This document shows positions 34,101 through 46,527 of a DNA stretch of 64,000 nucleotides, in pieces. The notes under the pieces were generated by a model. It was not told the DNA's origin and ran no database searches. It worked only from the letters and a program-made list of their open reading frames with translations. The stretch is from Bromus sterilis (taxonomy: Eukaryota; Streptophyta; Magnoliopsida; Poales; Poaceae), in NCBI GenBank assembly GCA_950022295.1, contig OX465596.1, positions 128,754,501 to 128,818,500 on the forward strand. The letters run 5' to 3'. Positions within the stretch are counted from its first letter, which is position 1, and each line of letters starts with the position of its first letter. The translations under genes were made by a program, and so were the position numbers.

Positions 34101-35466
34101 CAAATGCTCACAAAAGATGAATTGAAGTACACGCAATTCTGAGCAACTTTCATTTTGGGCGCACGTTCATCGGAGTTACGGATCAACGGGAAATAACGTT
34201 GCAAAAACGTAACAACAGCAAAATTTTAAGGACTTAGAAAAAAAACAGGCTTAGGGGAAAATACCCAGGGAAAAAAAAGAAAGGGGCGCCTCTCACTGGG
34301 CTGGCCCAACTGCGGCTGTGAGGGGGGGTCGGCCTGGGCTTGGCCTTGCTGGGCTGCGCGGCCCACTCGGTGCAGGCCGGCCCGGCTGGGGCGAGTGGCC
34401 GCTGGATCGGGGTTGGCTCGTCCCCGCACGAGCGGGCGTGCTCTGGAGGCCACCGGCGGCGGGGTTGGCGCGGCTCCTCCGGCGAGCAGGCGTGGGCGGC
34501 GCGGCCTTGGGGCGGTCGGGAGGCGCAGATCCCGCCGGATCCGGCCGGTGTCGCGGCGCCGGAGGCGAGGGAGGCAGCGCCGGCTCTTGCTCGGGCTCGG
34601 ATGAGCTGCACCCATGGTGGTGGCGGCCGGCGCGAGACCTGTGGACAGAGGAGAGAGGGAGGTCAGGGGAGGCCGCGGGAGGAGGAAGGAGAGGGGAGAG
34701 AGGGAGAGGGCGCGGCAGCCTGGACGTGGGGCGCGGCGGCGAGCAGCTCCGGCTGCCGGCGGCGGTTGAGGGAGACCCGTGGCGTGGAGGCGGCTCGGGG
34801 AGAGGAGAGAGGAGAGAGAAGGGGGCTACGTGGCGCGATCTGAGCCCTCCAGGGCCAGATCTGACGGCTGGAAAAATTCTGGGGCTAGGGTTTTTCGGAT
34901 CTGGGGTTATGTGGACGAAAATTGGGGGCAAAACTGGGGGTGTGGCTGCAATTTTGTGCTAGGGAATCCCTAGAAAAGGGGTGGGAGTGTGGTGGTCTTT
35001 ATATAGCCCCGGTGGCTGGCAGTTTTCAAAAACATCCCCGGTTTTTCTCTCTCACGCGCGGTGCTCACATTTCTGACCGCCGGGGGTCCGCAGTACCTCC
35101 GATTCGGGTAAAACTTCGTACTGCGGGATCAGCGCGTCGAGCCGGCGGCGTTCACCTTGCGTTGGAACCGTTCCGAGAACACTTTCCGGCGCGCTATAAA
35201 AATAACCCGTTTAATTATTAAATGGGGTTTTCGTTCCGTTGGTTGCGGCTGGTCTCGTGCGGTTTTCGCGACGGTGATCGGGTGAAACCTGGTGTCGCAA
35301 AGGTTGAGTGTCAGGGTGGCAAGGGTCGGTCTTCGTCCGGTACGAGATAAGAGGGGGGGAAAATAATCGCCGATCAGGGATGCAAACACCGCAAACAAAT
35401 CAGACAATCAAACAATTCACACCGAAAACAAATTTTTTATTTTTTTGTGAAAACTGGGCTGTTACA
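31180..35466 (-). repeat. 5' LTR of the 9.2-kb element
   Basis: Aligned end to end with 26295-30587. Small differences are scattered, for example GATATGCGGTACTG against GATATGCCATACTG at the start. The GC-rich block is at about 34260-34990. The 212-codon minus frame 34293-34931 begins downstream of the TATA box, but its mirrored plus-strand frame of similar length shows it is a composition effect. Confidence 0.9.
34998..35006 (-). promoter_or_regulatory. TATA box in the 5' LTR of the 9.2-kb element
   Basis: CTATATAAAG on the minus strand, 460 bases from the LTR start. This copy would drive the genomic transcript, leaving a very long R-U5 of about 3.8 kb. Confidence 0.8.
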
Positions 35467-35865
35467 GCACTCCCCGCATCAGCGTCTAAAAAAGCACCGG
35501 CAAGGAGAATGACCCAAAAGTAGTCACCAGGAGGGGACCCAAACTCATTCGAAGATAAAGACGACGACCACCACAACCAAACCAATCGCAACTCGGATCA
35601 CGACTGGGATAAACACAAGGACAGAAGGCGCAACGATGAACGATGCGATGCTCGAGATGAAATCACCCAAAACAAAGTGAACCGAGAATGCCGTAGGCGC
35701 GCAGCCCGACGAGAGCACTCAGAAGCATCAAAATCAGAAAAAGAAGCTGAACCTTGTGGCACACTCCACTTCACTCGAGCAATACGAGAGACTCGAATGC
35801 CCGTAGGATTCAAGCTAACCGCAACAATCCAGAAGTACAACGGACTTGATGAAACAGAGGGTTGG
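35467..35865 (+). pseudogene. gag: Second Tat-lineage gag, middle fragment
   Basis: Continues the gag of 25714-26294 after the nested element. It matches 14560-14925 of the first Tat gag: NRECRRRAARREHSE against NRGRCTRATRKDYSD, then EPCGTL.FTR, then ETRMP.GFKL. The frame from 35677 is open until the Athila C LTR cuts it at 35866. GTTGG at 35861-35865 is the probable target duplication of that insertion; its partner is not in the window. Confidence 0.75.
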
Positions 35866-36878
35866 TGATGTCTACTCATGCTTCTATTCTTGTAGACTAT
35901 GTTGGGCCTCCAAGCGTAGAGTTTTGTAGGACAGCAAAAATTTCCCTCAATTGGATGACCTAAGGTTTATCAAACTCAGGGAAGTAGAGGTTGAACATGG
36001 TCTCTCTCAAGCAATCCTGTAATTAAGAAACGAGAAGTCCATTGTGTCCCCAACACACTTAATACAATGGTAAATTGTATGGGTGCACTAGTTTGGCAAT
36101 AAGATGGTAAAATATGGGTGATAGGTGTGGCAAAGCAATGTAATATAAACCTGTAATAAAAATTACATCAAGGTAGAAAGTGACAAAAGTGAGCACAAAT
36201 GGTGTAACAATGGCGAGAAACAAGGCCTAAGCTTCATACTTTCACTAGTGACAACTCCCAACAATATTAACATAGTCTAATCACATGATATTTCAACTAA
36301 AACATGCAATGTAGACGTACTTGGAGGCCATTCCTTTGTGATCAAGAGAGGACGAGAATTATGTAGGGCTACAAAAGCAGCCCTCAGAGTTCATAGTTCT
36401 CATCTATGGATTTCCCAATGTCACCGCGGCCATCCAAAGAGAGTACCACAACCACCACAATATATCTCAAGGATAGTCAAAGACAAGCACCAAGAGGCTC
36501 TCAAATGTTCAATCAATTCACAAAAGAGGAAATAACTCATGAAAATATTCTATATTCCATGTCGAATAGACTTCTGTCACCATGGTCTCGGAGATTATAC
36601 TAGATAAGATCAAGTGAGTACATCAATCCAATACATATAAGAAGGGGAAACATCATGGAATCATCCTAGATTAACATAGCCTATGATCACAATTAAGATC
36701 ACATCATGGGAGAGACAATTAACCACATAGCTACTGTAAAAACCTCAACCCCGAGGAGGAACTACTCCCGCATCATGGAGGGAGGAAGCAACATCGATGG
36801 AGATGAATCCGGGGGCACTTCCCTGTCCCGGTAGGGTGTCGGCACAGGAATTCTGGTTCCTCGAATCTTCTTGGCAAT
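35866..36878 (-). repeat. Athila copy C, 3' LTR, left part
   Basis: Starts TGATGTCTACTCATGC. The sequence (GTAGACTATGTTGGGCCTCC, TTTCCCTCAATTGGATGACC) is a common Triticeae Athila-type LTR. It is cut at 36878, where copy B starts, and continues at 58110. Together the two parts form one LTR of about 1.45 kb in minus orientation. Joining is supported by the GCAAT/GCGAT duplication and by the purine tract and internal sequence that follow at 58557. Confidence 0.75.
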
Positions 36879-38520
36879 TGATGGATTTTCGCCCCTTGTT
36901 GGTTACCCAAAGTGGAAGGTTGAGATGTAGACAACATCAAATTTCCCTCGGTGAAGATACCAAGGTTTGTCTCCAGTAGGACTCCGACAACGACAGGAAG
37001 GTGACAACGGCGCTAGAAATTAGGCGGTTGACGTGGACCTCCACACACAACAGATAACTTCGCTCCCAACGAGTTCAGAGAGGTTGTCAATCCCTCCGGC
37101 CTTGTTGTTTAGAAAGGATCAAACGCACGGAATAATAATGATAGTGATAGAAACGGAAAAGGAAATAAAGCAGGAAATAAATAGTGGGTGTAAACAGTGT
37201 TGGAAATATGGACTGGGATCCCATGATGTTCACTAGTGATGTCTCTCTCCCATAAGACGATAAAATAGCCATGCGAGGTAAACAAATTACAGTTGGGCAA
37301 TTGACAGGATTATGTGCACAAACCAATGCTAATTATTCTATAAAGATAGGAAGAGGCTCAAAAGCATGGGTGCTACGGCAAGACAAGTAGACCAAAATCC
37401 ATCTGCATCTACCTACTAATCATCCACCTTGAGATATCTATCCACAACATCTCGCTGGTATTAAGTTGTGAATCCCACCCAACGTGTAAAGTCAAAGCAA
37501 CAGACAACTGCATTAAAGAACTTTGCGTAAAGTAAACAATCCTTGCACCCGCAAGTACAAGCACCGTTGTTTTCTCCCTTGTGGCAACAACACATCCCCT
37601 AGACTCATGTTTTTGTCACTCAAGTTAGTCATCGGGGGGCATGAACCCACAATCGTGCATAACGCTCCCTCTTGGAGTCATTACCTATTACTTGGCCAAA
37701 GCAATAAACAGCAACGGAGAACATGCAAAATTACTCAAGAACATAAATATAAAATCGGAGAATCAAATATATTACTCAAACACAATCTGAACATAGTCTC
37801 ATAATCCATTGGATCCCAGCAAACTCAGCATAGCAACGGCATAAAGATTACATATGTGCGTCGATCATGTAGGGCAGCTCACGAGATCTAAACCTTGAAA
37901 AACAAAGAGGGGAGGAGAACATCACATAGCTACTGATCATAGACCCATGGTCCAAGGTGAACTACCCATGGTTCATCCGGGAAGCATCCATGGTGGTGGA
38001 GAAGCTCCTGGAGGTGGTTCCTCCCTCCGGCATGGTGCCGGGAAGAGGTCTCCTGGTGCTCCCGATCTGGGAAGCGCGGCGGCGGCGGAAGAGAGGAGAG
38101 ATCGCGAAAAAGGGTTCTGTCCCCAAGGGTTTCTTGTCACGGGGAATAATAGGCGAAGGGGGGCAGCCAGAGGTGGACCAGGGGCTCCAGGCGCCCCCCT
38201 AGCGCAGCCTATGGGGTGGCCGCGCCAGGTGGCCGCCTAGGCCACCCTTGGGCCCCTCAGCCCCCACTATGGCTCTTCTGGAAGGTTCCTGTACGCTGAT
38301 TTTTCCTATATTTTTCCCGGAATTTTTCTGGCACTTTAAATAATGGGAAAACCTGAAATACAAAAACACCAGAAAACAGGAACTGGCACTGGGGTGCAAT
38401 GAGTTAATAGGTTAGTCCAAATATGATCAAAAGTGTATGGAAGTTCATCAATATCATAGAAATATCACACAAAATAGGCATGGAGCAAGCAGAAAATATA
38501 GATATGTTTTGGACGTATCA
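36879..38520 (-). repeat. 3' LTR of Athila copy B
   Basis: Plus-strand start TGATGGATTTTCGCCCC and end GGACGTATCA. It pairs with 56495-58109. The segment CGTCGTTGTC/CGACAACGACAGGAAGG near 36987 and the CTTGCACCCGCAAGTACAAG block at 37541-37561 occur in both. Confidence 0.85.
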
Positions 38521-39420
38521 ACATCCTCATGCTTAATTCCTGCTCGTCCTCGAGTAGGTAAATAATAACAAACATAATTTGTGTGGTGACATGCTAACAA
38601 CCATATAAGAACTTTTAAGTAAAGCAATCAAGGCATGTAATCAATTCAAGCCATAACATGAAAGAATCAATATTAGCATTGAAACAAGCAACATAAGAAC
38701 ATAAAGGTGCAAGAGCTCTCTCTGTCCGTGACTCGAATGTCTCCAAATGGTGTTTGCGTCCAAGAAAGGGGATATGGATATACGAGAAAAAAGGTATTTT
38801 TTTTTGAGAACTCAATCTACTAAAGTTTCACACTTGGTCCTCTTTGGAATCTTATCTTGACTCATCCCCAGACCACTAGCCAGGTACAAGTCAAAATGAT
38901 CCACTCCCTTTCGACATTTTGAGCACTCATGCAATGGATGAGCGTAAGCAAGAAAGTTGACACTTAGGATGGCAAAGAGAGAATATGGTGGAGGAGGAAG
39001 ACAGAAAGGTGAGAAAGGCTCATATCAATGAGGACAATCATAGGCGAGAGAAAGCCAAATGATAGATATGATGTGAGGAGTATGGATTTCCATGCAACGG
39101 ATGCACATATGAGCTAAGGTAAGCTCTCCAATGGAACTAGTGGGGGTGCATCCAACTTTCTTGCTCAAGAAGATCAAGAGCTCATTTGAGGAGGCTCATC
39201 ATTGGAATATACAAGCCAAGTTCTATAGTGTGAAGGTCCCCACATAGCTATATGCATGAATGATAATCTCTATGAAGTACAAGATATAAGAGGGAGCACG
39301 AGTGTGGATCTCTCAAAAGGAATAGTAGTGTGCCCCCTTCTCTCTTTTTATTTCTTTTTCTCTTTTTTTCTATTTTTTTGTATTTTTTGGTGGCCTCAAT
39401 GGCTCTTTCTATTTCTTTCA

Positions 39421-39493
39421 TTTGTCCTGTTTGGGATCTTTTGATTTTTCCTCTTTGGGATCTTTTGATTTTGTCCTCTTTGGGATCTTTACC
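39421..39493. repeat. Tandem repeat of the Athila 3' region, copy B
   Basis: Three imperfect copies of TCCTCTTTGGGATCTTTTGATTTT. It is the reverse complement of the array at 1959-2029. The preceding T-rich stretch (39340-39400) matches the A-rich stretch at 2060-2105. Confidence 0.8.
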
Positions 39494-39731
39494 TCACTTT
39501 AGGGGAAACACTCTATATATTACAAGAAGTATAGAAGATATTTCACACTTTAGAAGAGTACTCATCATAAAGAAAATGTAACTATCATGAAGTATGCAAA
39601 TGTATGCCTCTGACAATGTAGAAGGATATGCAATGATACTAGCACGTCATGTAGCAATGATTAGGGAAAGGACCAACTAGCATGCGGCTCATCGATCAAG
39701 CAAGTAGCATGTATGACATGAAGATCAAGTC

Positions 39732-40181
39732 ATGAGAAGGTGGATGTTGCATGGCAATGTATCTCGGAACGGCTATGGAAATGCCTTGATAGGTAGGTAT
39801 GGTGGCTGTTTTGAGGAAGAATATAATGAGGTTCATGATGACAAAGCGTATCGTTCCAAGGGTTTGGATGTACCGGCGAAGGTGGATGCCAACTCTCGGA
39901 ATGAGAAGAAAGCAATGCACGGCACAGGAGAGGCTAGAAAAATATGGGTAGGTGGAAGTGTCAACTTTCGAATACTCACATTAGTTCGAAGAACGCATGC
40001 ACTTATTATCGGTAACTCTCAATCTAATAAGGAGGTTCACAAAGAGACAAGTACCCTGAGGAGGAGTGTATGGGGGTTTGGTTATCCTTGCGCATCCTCG
40101 ACTCATGGTACACGAGTGTACTCTAATATTCGATCCCTCCAAAGAGTAGTGATCCATCTAGTAGCTAAAGTTCTCAACTAA
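39732..40181 (+). other. 149-codon antisense ORF of the Athila 3' region
   Basis: Runs opposite to copy B. It overlaps the equivalent antisense frame of copy A (1317-1580), sharing VDANSR.EKKAMH, GGSVNFRILTLVRRTHALII and NSQSNKEV. Copy C has related DNA at about 59530-59830 but with frameshifts. No domain is recognised. It could be a remnant of an extra ORF or incidental. Confidence 0.3.
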
Positions 40182-40249
40182 TTTGTAAGTTTTGAAAATA
40201 AACACGGATCGCCCAAAATACGACATCTATCACTAATAGGCTAAATCTC

Positions 40250-40444
40250 TTGACACCAAAAGTTCAAACATTACTCATAGCAATACCTCAAAACTATTGC
40301 AAGCTACTACTACAAAAGAATAGCAACCTCAATTACATACTTCAAGTCAAGACACAAAACTCAGTGCAACAGGCAAAATCTCTAAACAAGATAAACATGA
40401 AAACTCAAGAGAGTTCCAGCAACAAACTAAACAAAAGCTCTTAA
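40250..40444 (+). other. 64-codon antisense ORF, conserved with copy A
   Basis: Same start and stop as 998-1192 of copy A. Fewer than ten residues differ. Basic and Asn/Gln-rich; no known family. Confidence 0.25.
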
Positions 40445-41468
40445 AAATATAAGCATGAAAACTAAGAGCTAAACATGACAGTAGCTATGAAAAAGATAAG
40501 GAACACACACAACAAAGATAAGCATGAAGAATCCTATGTTGTGTTCTAGATTTTGAAAGTGGAGCGGGTTTCTCTCCCACCCAAAGAAAGTTGGGTTCTA
40601 ACTTGTTATGAACAGCAATAAAATCTAAAGAAAATTAAAAAGTAAATAAAGAGCAAGACGCTCAAAGCATAGCACATAACGCATGAAGTGATAAAAATAT
40701 AGTGGAACGAAAGACGAACTGATAATTGTTGATGGAGAGGGGGATGCACGGGGGCATCCCCAAGCTTAGACGCTTGAGTCTCCTTGAATATTTCTTGGGG
40801 ATGCATGGGGGCATCCCCAAGCTTGAGCGTTTGACACTACTGAATCTTCTTATATCATCTTCCCTCGCACACTTCAAAACTCCCTTCATACATAACTCAT
40901 CATAATATAATTAGCGAGGTTAGTACCCATAATAAAATATTTTTTCCTCTACTGAAATAAGGATATTCTTGAAGAGATACTGTTTCTCAAGATTTCCAAA
41001 AACTTTTTGCAAAAAAAAACAAGCTTAAGGTTTGCAAAACAAAGAAAAGGGAAAACAGGACATAATCTGTGAAAAACAGACCAGCAGGTAGTAAAGAATT
41101 TTCTAGGGATACTTCTGTAACTCAAATTAAAAAACTCAGAACATACGAAAGTTCCGTAATTTTATATAGCACTCTGTGAAATATTTCAGCTCAAAAAGAT
41201 GAACTGGGATTTTTCTATGATTTTTTCCGTCACGAGGGAAGAATCTGTTTTCTGGACAGCATGTCACAACTTTCACTTCCCTTGTCATATGAGGACATAA
41301 TTAGCACAAAGATTGAAAAGTAAAGATACAATAATGTTTCTACAGTAGTAACAATCATCAAGACCACGAAAAACTGAAGAAAAGAAAAAAGGAAAACCTA
41401 AATTCGTTGCGTGCTGCCTCCTGAAAGCGCTTCTTTAAAGCCATTAGCCAGGCTTAATACAAAAAGGA

Positions 41469-42584
41469 TCAATTCTTATCAAGAAAATAACTAGTCCGTG
41501 TGACGGACTCAAAAGGTAACTTAATCTTTTTTCTAGGGAAATGTTCCATCCCTTTCTTGAGAGGGAATTGGTATTTTATAATCCCTTCTTTCATATCAAT
41601 AACAACACCCACGGTGCGAAGAAAAGGACGTCCCAAAATAATTGGACAAGAAGGTTCACATTCAATGTCCATAATAGTAAAATCAACGGGAACATAATTA
41701 TCATTCTCAATGATAAGAACATCATCGATCTTCCCCAAAAGTTTCTTTACGGAAGAATCGACAAGACGAACACCAAAAGAACAATGATCAAAAGGTTTCA
41801 ATTCGAATATATCATACATTCTTTTGGGCATAACGGATGTAGTAGCTCCAACATCACAAAAAGCATAGCAACAAAAGTTATTCAACTTAATTTTAATCAT
41901 AGGATCCCAACCATCTTCTAGCTTTCTAGGTATGGAGGCTTCTACCCTAAGCTTCTCCTCCCTAGATTTAATGAGAGCATTGGTGATATGCTCCGTGAAG
42001 GCAAGATTAAGTGTGCTAGTGTGGGGGTCTCTAGACATCTTATACAGGAAACGAATAACTTCAGAAAGGGTGAAATTATCAAAATAGAGGTCACTACTAT
42101 CAAGTAAAGTGGCAGTGGTGTCCTTTAGGCTCACTTGTTTGGTAGCTTCTATAGTCATAGGAGTTTCTTCTTCTACGGTTGAGGTCATAGCATCACCATT
42201 AATAGGTCCTATGGGACTAGGGGTGCATTGGGTGCTAAGAGTTTGGATACCCTCAACAACTTGGATAGTAGCAACAGTATGGTGTGTAGGAAGGCTCTTA
42301 ATTCTATCTTCTTACTCCTTTTCTCTAGCCCATCTCTCTTTAAGTTTATCCATCATCCTAATGTTTTCATTAATTTGCACTTGAATAACATTCATAGGAG
42401 TGACCTTCCTCTCCTCAAGATGAGAAGTTCTAATTTTAAGCAATTCTATTTCATGGGCTAAATTGTCTACCTTCGACGAGAGATTATCTAATTTATCTAG
42501 TTTTTCCTCTACACTCTAGTTGAAGGCTTTTTGGGTAGTGATGAAGTCTTTAAGCATACTCTCTAATTCAGAAGTGGAGTTCTC
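41469..42584 (-). pseudogene. Athila B gag C-terminal part and aspartic protease
   Basis: The protease frame is 41469-42188. The active-site loop is CDVGATTSVMPKRM and the second conserved block is ILGRPFLRTVGVVIDMKEG, typical of Athila proteases, whose loop normally reads DLGAS. Upstream in the same frame the gag C-terminal part reads through a coiled-coil-like stretch (VEEKLDKLDNLSSKVDNL) with two in-frame stops, near 42518 and 42318. The frame is cut at 42585 by the Tekay insertion and continues at 55416. Downstream of the protease stop no pol follows. Confidence 0.85.
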
Positions 42585-45500
42585 TGTCGGGACCCGGGGT
42601 TAGCGTATGTAATTCCAGTCACGATGCAATCACATGGAGAGCCGAGAACCGTACCCACTTGTCTAAGCAGACAAGGCCAAGCACAGAACGTTCTCGATAA
42701 GCATCGAACGTGAGGGGCATCCCATTCAGGCCGGATGATCAACTGAGATGGGTCCTCATCGTCCGCTCACAAGTCTAAATACTTATGGGTGGTGAATCCC
42801 ATACCCATAGACAAGTCGCCTCAACCATGTTATCGATTGAATCCTAACTCATACATATACTTACTCCAGCCCGATCACTTAGTCGGGGTCTAGGGCGGGC
42901 TCGATCATACAACAAAGTGTGCACGTGACAGAGTCACGAACAATCGCATCGCGATGACCCAAGATGCGCACATCTAAGGGCCACTTGGTGTATAAAAGAC
43001 CGCCAGCCAGATCACAACTAAGGTCTCGAAAACCCATACTAAGACATGCATGTTATAAACATACACGCAGCACACATGCCTAGTATGAACAGCAGGTATC
43101 ATCACATAACTCTACAAAGTACTCTTTATAGATATACATATAGAGCATACAAAGGTCACATGTCTGTGATCAACATTACATCATACAACGAAAGCAAATT
43201 AGGTCTGAGTACAGACAAGTTTAACAAATGGCTTAGAGAAGCCTTGTAAACAAACATGCCCTTCCACGAGGGACCAGACTGCTGTCTGGGATTATACTAC
43301 CAAGGTCAACGTCAAGCTTCACGAAGCTGACTCCATCGAGGTCCGATTTCTTATCTAAAACATAGAATAAGCAAACGTGAGTACAAAGTCGTACTCAGCA
43401 AGACTTACATCAGATCTAAACTACTCATGCTCAAGTATCAAGGTAAAGGGAGGTGGGGTTTCACATGCAGAAGTGCCAGCTTTGACTTGGCTAATCCTGT
43501 ACTACGAGTACCAGACTTGAGGTAAGAAGCGTACACGAGTCCACTACATCTCCAAACAATACACCACTATGGTTACTTCCTCGACTTCCCCAAGAAGAAG
43601 CACACCATAGTACTCACGCTTATCTTGCGGATTTTATAAGTATCCATTCAAGTTGTCTATGATCAAGTAGAGGTTTCCAAGTAGTCCATAACCGCGGACA
43701 CGGCTATTCGAATAGTTCATTTACCCTGCAGGGGTGTACATCTTCACACGCGTGTCATCCCTTATCGCCTCGTTCTTGGCATCCTTCAAGCGGATGTCGG
43801 ACGTGGATGAAACCAAGGCACTAACCTCACATCACCTTCTCTAATCCAGGAGTCGACTACCTGAGTTTGGCACCGCTCGAGAGTCCGGCCGGTTCCAAGA
43901 AACGGACTCAGATAATGTAAGGGACCGAGACGCCACCTCTGCCAGATGGTTTTACTGCCTCACAAGTCCACCACATATCTAGGATGATGCAACCTTTTCT
44001 TCATTCTTTTTCTATGCATATGCCAAATGGAAAACCCGAATCTATTGTGACTCCTGGACCGGCTCGGTATGTAAAGAGGCCAAACGGGGCTCCCATAAAA
44101 CCCTACATGTGTTCATACTCTTTGTCTTGGATCACAAAACAGGAACTCGAGGCCTAGGGCAGTGTTCAACGAGACAACCCACTGTGTACTCCTACACAGC
44201 CTCTCATCGTTCACCTTTGTTTAGGGTGGATTCACCAACGCGTTTCACTTTCATCAACACCACTGTGTTCATTCCATCCCGACTCACAATCAAAACATTC
44301 TCATTGTATCACTAAGCAGCAAAAGCAGTAACAGTTGTAGGGGTCACATGCTCATCATTCAACTCCTAAATCTGCTAGGATTGTGGTTTGCTTAATACGG
44401 TGACAGAATGATAGGTCATGCATCGGAATGGGTTCAACTATGCGAAAGAACGTGTCTCGGTGATCTTCTAAACATGCATAAGCGAGACTGAGAGGGAAAA
44501 TAGGATTTTATAGACATGATCAAAGGGGTTTGCTTGCCTTGCTGACGTGGTTCGATATCGGGGTCTTCAACGAAGGAGGTGGCCTCCGGTTCCGGTTGCA
44601 TGTCTATCGAGCAAACAATCAAACAAGGTATAAAATTAATTGCAATGCATCAAACACATGATCAATATTGAAATGGTCATGTTCTTGGTCACAAAGTGTG
44701 TACAATTCCATTTAAAAGAAGTCACATGCAAAGTCACTTGCAAATGTGCTTCAAATTTGAATTTGAATTAAAGTCATATGGATGTTTTGCACTGTTCACC
44801 CAATTTTAATTGGTCAAACAAGAAAACAGAGCCCATATTCATAATCCTTGGATTTTTCTGATATTTTTAGACATATTATTTGTTATATTTGGAGTTCATA
44901 TGAATTAGTTATGAATTTCCCAAGTTTAAATCATTTTCTGGATTTTTTCTAGATTATTTTAAATCAATTCTAATTTCTGGAATTTCTTTACTGCGTCAGC
45001 ATTGCGTGGGGATGACGTCAGGGGGGGGCTGACCAGTGGGTCCACCCTGTCAGCCTCTGCGGGTGTTAAACCGGTTTGATTTAACTTAACAGAGAGTTAA
45101 GGGGGGGGGGCTGGCCCACATGTCATAGGCTGTTAGGAAGGGGGGGTTAGCTTAAGCTAACCGTGCCACGTTGGCACGCCGGTGGCCACCCGAGACGGCG
45201 GCGCACACGGAAACGCTGCTCCCGGCCACCATTTGGCACGGGGAGGACATGGGAATGCCCCCCAGACTCGTCCGCATCGCGTGGTGCACACAGGAGACCT
45301 TGGGGTTCACCAGAGCCTCGCCGGCGACGACGTGCGGCGGTGGCCGTGGCGTGGTTAAGACGGGGACGGTGATACGAAGTGCCAGAAGATGCCGGGCTGG
45401 TGGATTACACTCCGGGGAGCGTCGCACGTCCACTGGACGTGGCTAGGGTGGAGTAGGAGGTTCGTGTGCTTGACGGCGAGAACACCGGCGGCGAGGAGCC

Positions 45501-46527
45501 ACGGCTTCCATGGCGGCCGTTTCCAGAGGGAGAAAAGGAAGGGGAAAACAAGGGTAGAACATGCGCCTTCTCACCGTGATTGCAAAGGACGAAACAGAGA
45601 GGTCGATGGTGCTTTGACAGCGACGAATTCGTCGATGAACTCCGGTGGCCGGAGTCGAAGAAGACGACCCGATTCGGCAGCTCCAGGGGTCTTCAGCTTG
45701 CAATCTTCTGCTCGGGGACGAAGTCGACGACGAGGGACCTCGTGGACACGACGACTTGAGCTCGGGATGGCAGGGGGCACGCCTGCGCACGGTGGCGCTC
45801 TGCGGCGCCGCTCGGTTGTCGACGTGCACGGCGAGAGAGGGCGAGGGAGAGACGCGCTGGAGGGGGAAATGGAGCGGGAGGCTCTCAGACGCCTCCAGGT
45901 GCGAAGAGATGGCCTCGGGAAGCTGCTGCGTGGCCGCGGCTCGTCGGCGGCGTCGGTGGAGTGCTGCATGCATTCCACCGAGCACCTTCGGGGCGCGGGG
46001 AGGAAGAGACAGGCGGGGGAGGTGGGTTGGGCCGCCTGCTGGGCTGGGGGGGGGGAAGAGTTGGGCCGAAAGCCATGAGCTCTCCTTTCCTAATTCTTCT
46101 CTGTTTAATTTTCTGCCCTTTTGTTTTGCCCTGGTAAAAATACCAAAGCATTTTATAAAAATGCCCAATTACTTTTATAAATACTAGGTGACCAGTAGCT
46201 AGTCACATATGGAATTTGGGCATTTTTGAAATTCAACATATTTTGAATTTCAATTCAAATAGGGTTATTTTAATTTCCAAAGCCACTGTTTGAATATTAG
46301 AAAAATCCATGTGCATGGGATTGATCCCAAATCACTTTTAAAATGATCAGCAACATTTCTAGGAATTTTCCGATCATTCAAAAGATTTTTGGAAAAATAT
46401 TTTTATCTTGCCATTTGAATTAAAATTCTAGGGCTTTTCTTTCCCCATTTTGAATTTCTTTTTGAATTTTTGCATGATGCAAAGGGCTCAAACAAACCTA
46501 GTACTTACCCTAGCTGGGGTTCTGAGA
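42585..46527 (-). repeat. 3' LTR of the Tekay element
   Basis: 3943 bases. It contains a GC-rich block at about 45150-46070, AT-rich flanks and TATA-like TTTTTATAAAATG on the minus strand near 46155. Long frames in the block (45443-46168, 45389-46078) exist on both strands and are not genes. Confidence 0.92.

Larger units (their letters stand above)
26295..35466 (-). mobile_element. Non-autonomous LTR element with 4.3-kb LTRs and 0.6-kb interior
   Basis: Two LTRs (26295-30587, 4293 bases; 31180-35466, 4287 bases) begin TGTAAGGCCCGATATG and end GGGCTGTTACA. They flank only 592 bases. The 5-bp target duplication GCACT is exact (26290-26294 and 35467-35471). A perfect initiator-Met primer site next to the right LTR gives minus orientation. 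There is no gag or pol. LTRs make up 94% of the element. The two LTRs look about 95% identical by eye, so the insertion is fairly young. The primer site and overall layout suggest derivation from a chromovirus such as the Tekay type, which could supply proteins in trans; this is inference. Confidence 0.9.

Noticed and set aside
34293..34962. Frames over 200 codons on both strands in the GC-rich block of the long LTR
   Set aside because: Both strands and several frames are open at once, the products are P/R/S/G-rich without domains, and the block lies in an LTR. This is a base-composition effect. The same applies to 45443-46168, 54460-55074, 7141-7945, 29341-29769 and 62467-63336.
45152..45433. 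Host gene candidate repeated at 54023-54322
   Set aside because: The two occurrences are the same position in the two LTRs of one Tekay element.
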